This document shows positions 6,186-7,451 of a stretch of DNA of 7,451 bases, piece after piece. Source of the DNA: JACRJW01 sp964359095 (GTDB lineage Bacteria; Patescibacteriota; Patescibacteriia; UBA9934; GWF2-40-263); the NCBI GenBank assembly GCA_964359095.1, contig CAYHRJ010000048.1:1-7451 (forward strand), written 5' to 3'. The translations under genes and the position numbers were made by a program. Below the pieces are notes generated by a model. It was not told the origin of the DNA. It worked only from the letters and a program-made list of their open reading frames with translations, and did no database searches. Every line of letters begins with the position of its first letter. Positions within the stretch are counted from its first letter, which is position 1.

Positions 6186-6212
6186 CAGCCCAACAAGGCT
6201 GCTTTTAATTTT
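6186..6212 (+). terminator. Weak terminator after the 93-aa gene
   Basis: A five-base stem CAGCC (6186-6190) / GGCTG (6197-6201) with loop CAACAA is followed by CTTTTAATTTT. It lies 23 nt after the stop. The stem is short, so termination may be partial. The T-rich part overlaps the region where the -35 of ychF would lie. Confidence 0.45.
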
Positions 6213-6231
6213 CCCTATTTCTCGCTATACT
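6203..6231 (+). promoter_or_regulatory. Promoter of ychF, predicted leaderless start
   Basis: A -10 box TATACT (6226-6231, five of six consensus) has a weak TTTTAA (6203-6208) 17 bp upstream. Only ten bases separate it from the ATG at 6242 and no Shine-Dalgarno sequence is present. The transcript would begin within a few bases of the start codon, the same arrangement as at 2613-2628. Confidence 0.6.
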
Positions 6232-6241
6232 CGCCCACGAT

Positions 6242-7315
6242 ATGTTGCAAGTCGGAATCGTGGGACTTCCCAACGTTGGCAAGTCCACCCTGTTCAAGAC
6301 GCTCACAAAAAAGCAGGTCGACTGCGCGAATTTTCCGTTTTGTACCATCGAGCCAAACGTGGGCGTGGTGGAAGTGCCCGACGAGCGGATTGATGTTCTC
6401 GCAAAGATGTCGAACTCGCAGAAAGTGATTCGAACCGCGATTGAGTTTGTTGATATCGCCGGGCTTGTGAAAGGCGCACACAAAGGGGAAGGACTCGGTA
6501 ACAAATTCCTCGCCAACATCCGCGAGGTCGACATGATCGTGCACGTGGTGCGCGCGTTTGAGGACGGGAACGTCGTGCACGTTGAGGGCAACATCGACCC
6601 GGCTCGCGCCGTCGAGACGATCGAAATCGAACTTGCGATGGCCGATATTGGCACGGTCGAGAAACGACTCGACGGCGTGCGGGGGAAAATGAAGTCGGGA
6701 AAAACAAAAGAGCTCGAACTGGAGGAGTCGGTTCTTGCCAAGTGGTTCGCCGTGCTCGAGCAGGGGAAGATGGCGAGCTCGGTTGAGCTGACGGACGAGG
6801 AACGTGCGGTGGTGCATGACGTGAGCCTGCTCACGAACAAACCGATCCTCTACGTCGTGAACGTTGCCGAAGGACAAACGGATATACCCCACCTGATTAA
6901 GGGGGGGCAAGGGGAGGTCGTGCTCCCGATCTCTGTCAAGCTGGAATCCGAGATCGTCGATATGTCGCCAGAGGATCAGAAGATGTTTCTCGATGAACTC
7001 GGACTCAAGCAGTCAGGCTTGGATCGGTTGATCGCCAAGTGCTATGAGTTGTTGAACCTGATTACCTTCCTCACCACCGGCGAAAAAGAAACCCGCGCAT
7101 GGACAATCACGCGCGGGACAAAGGCGCCGCAAGCCGCGGGCGTCATTCACACAGATTTTGAAAAAGGATTTATCCGTGCCGAGGTGATCGGCTACGAAGA
7201 TTTCGTTGCTTGCAACGGTGAGGCCGGCGCACGCGATACCGGGAAACTTCGCGTCGAAGGAAAGACGTACGTGATGCAGGATGGAGACGTGTGCCATTTT
7301 AGGTTTAGTACGTAG
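6242..7315 (+). CDS. ychF: Obg-like ribosome-associated ATPase YchF
   Basis: The 357 residues match the YchF/OLA1 family along their whole length (E. coli YchF is 363). The Walker A/G1 motif GLPNVGKST is at 8-16, NFPFCTIEPNVG follows at 30-41, and G3 DIAGLVKGAHKGEGLGN is at 71-87. The G4 position is NVAE (207-210) instead of the GTPase NKxD, the family signature for ATP preference. A helical insertion spans about 120-200. The C-terminal TGS domain (about 274-357) includes RAWTI, APQAAG and IHTDFEKGFIRAEV. YchF binds ribosomes and is linked to translation and stress responses. The usual catalytic Gln after G3 is replaced by Leu (DIAGL), as normal for this class. Oddity: residues 215-225 (IPHLIKGGQGE) replace a helix present in E. 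coli YchF and are encoded by a G-rich, repeat-like stretch at 6887-6918. Confidence 0.97.
   Translation: MLQVGIVGLPNVGKSTLFKTLTKKQVDCANFPFCTIEPNVGVVEVPDERIDVLAKMSNSQKVIRTAIEFVDIAGLVKGAHKGEGLGNKFLANIREVDMIVHVVRAFEDGNVVHVEGNIDPARAVETIEIELAMADIGTVEKRLDGVRGKMKSGKTKELELEESVLAKWFAVLEQGKMASSVELTDEERAVVHDVSLLTNKPILYVVNVAEGQTDIPHLIKGGQGEVVLPISVKLESEIVDMSPEDQKMFLDELGLKQSGLDRLIAKCYELLNLITFLTTGEKETRAWTITRGTKAPQAAGVIHTDFEKGFIRAEVIGYEDFVACNGEAGARDTGKLRVEGKTYVMQDGDVCHFRFST
6887..6918. repeat. G-rich repeat-like insert within ychF
   Basis: The stretch opens CCCCACCTGATTAA and continues with a run of seven G (6901-6907), CAA and GGGGAGGT. ACCT (6891-6894) and AGGT (6915-6918) are inverted, and the CCCC can face either G run. 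It encodes PHLIKGGQGE. The base composition is unlike the surrounding gene. It resembles short palindromic elements I recall from intergenic regions of many bacteria, which translate to 'LxKGGxGG' peptides. The element identity is inferred. Confidence 0.45.
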
Positions 7316-7337
7316 ATGCCCCACGACGCTAGCCTGC

Positions 7338-7366
7338 TTGACAATGTCGGTATTTTCTGGTATTTT
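7338..7366 (+). promoter_or_regulatory. Strong promoter for the gene beyond the right edge
   Basis: A perfect -35 TTGACA (7338-7343) and TATTTT (7361-7366) are separated by 17 bp. The -10 region is a direct repeat (GGTATTTTCT then GGTATTTTTTCT), so a second TATTTT lies at 7351-7356, but only the downstream one has correct spacing. The predicted start is about 7373. No separate terminator for ychF is clear in 7316-7337. Confidence 0.7.
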
Positions 7367-7373
7367 TTCTGGT

Positions 7374-7424
7374 CTTGAACGTGGTGTTTTGTTGCTGTTA
7401 CGGCAATAAAACCCCGCGCTCAAG
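7374..7424 (+). promoter_or_regulatory. Long leader hairpin at the predicted transcript 5' end
   Basis: Arms 7374-7395 and 7403-7424 form a bulge-free stem of 22 positions: 20 pair (two as G-U) and two do not (A7379/C7419 and T7385/C7413). The loop is TGTTACG. The first base coincides with the start site predicted from the upstream promoter, and the stem ends nine bases before the Shine-Dalgarno sequence. No T run follows, so it is not a simple terminator in this direction. It may stabilise the mRNA 5' end or regulate the downstream gene. Confidence 0.7.
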
Positions 7425-7444
7425 CGGTTAGTCAAGGAGTTGAA

Positions 7445-7451
7445 GTGCGAT
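7445..7451 (+). CDS. Probable start of the next gene (truncated by window)
   Basis: A strong Shine-Dalgarno sequence AAGGAG (7434-7439) is followed five bases later by GTG CGA at 7445, giving Met-Arg before the window ends. The upstream promoter and leader hairpin support a gene here. Too little is visible to name it. Another start just beyond the edge, or a non-coding product, cannot be excluded. Confidence 0.4.

Noticed and set aside
5174..6190. tRNA-Ala as an attachment site of an integrated element
   Set aside because: No copy of the tRNA 3' end of useful length is found downstream, and there is no integrase; the CGTCAC/CCAC similarity near 5719 and 6174 is too short.
6205..6910. Long minus-strand frames opposite ychF
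   Set aside because: They are mirror images of a highly conserved gene's codon bias; the + strand product is unmistakable.

Overview
The window reads like a piece of a compact bacterial chromosome, most likely from the Patescibacteria (Candidate Phyla Radiation). This rests on the style of the two large proteins, not on a marker-gene comparison. One is a fibre-like surface protein with repeated 'SDLAEVYPS...GDVVV...GRVP.K.S..NG.I.VGD.LTSS' domains. The other is a multi-membrane-span O-antigen-ligase-like protein fused to TPR repeats. Short palindromic or tandem repeats scattered through genes and spacers fit the same picture. All supported genes lie on the + strand and use ordinary stop codons.

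Layout. (1) 3-2318: the C-terminal 772 codons of a surface or appendage protein whose start lies before the window, ending in an acidic tail that carries a near-perfect palindrome. (2) 2319-2573: a gene-free spacer holding a degenerate 18-nt tandem repeat. (3) 2574-2618: a terminator-like hairpin running almost directly into a -10 box. (4) 2628-4994: the ligase-like/TPR membrane protein. (5) 5048-5278: a self-contained tRNA-Ala(GGC) unit with promoter, tRNA with encoded CCA, and terminator. (6) 5335-6212: a GC-rich stretch with two small genes I cannot assign to a family: a 95-aa highly acidic repeat protein with its own promoter and terminator, and a 93-aa protein with its own ribosome binding site and a weak terminator. 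(7) 6226-7315: ychF, the universally conserved Obg-like ATPase, with a -10 box just before its ATG. (8) 7338-7451: a strong promoter, a long hairpin at the predicted 5' end of its transcript, a Shine-Dalgarno sequence and a GTG that probably starts the next gene.

How it works together. This is not one operon: almost every gene has its own promoter-like or terminator-like signals. The first two large genes plausibly serve the cell surface (an exposed fibre and a glycan-polymer enzyme), while tRNA-Ala and ychF are translation-related housekeeping genes. The unusual material is the pair of GC-rich orphan genes between tRNA-Ala and ychF, the repeat-like insertions inside the surface gene and ychF, two apparently leaderless promoters, and the leader hairpin at the right edge. 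No CRISPR array, transposase, integrase or defence system is visible, and I cannot claim a demonstrable new system here.
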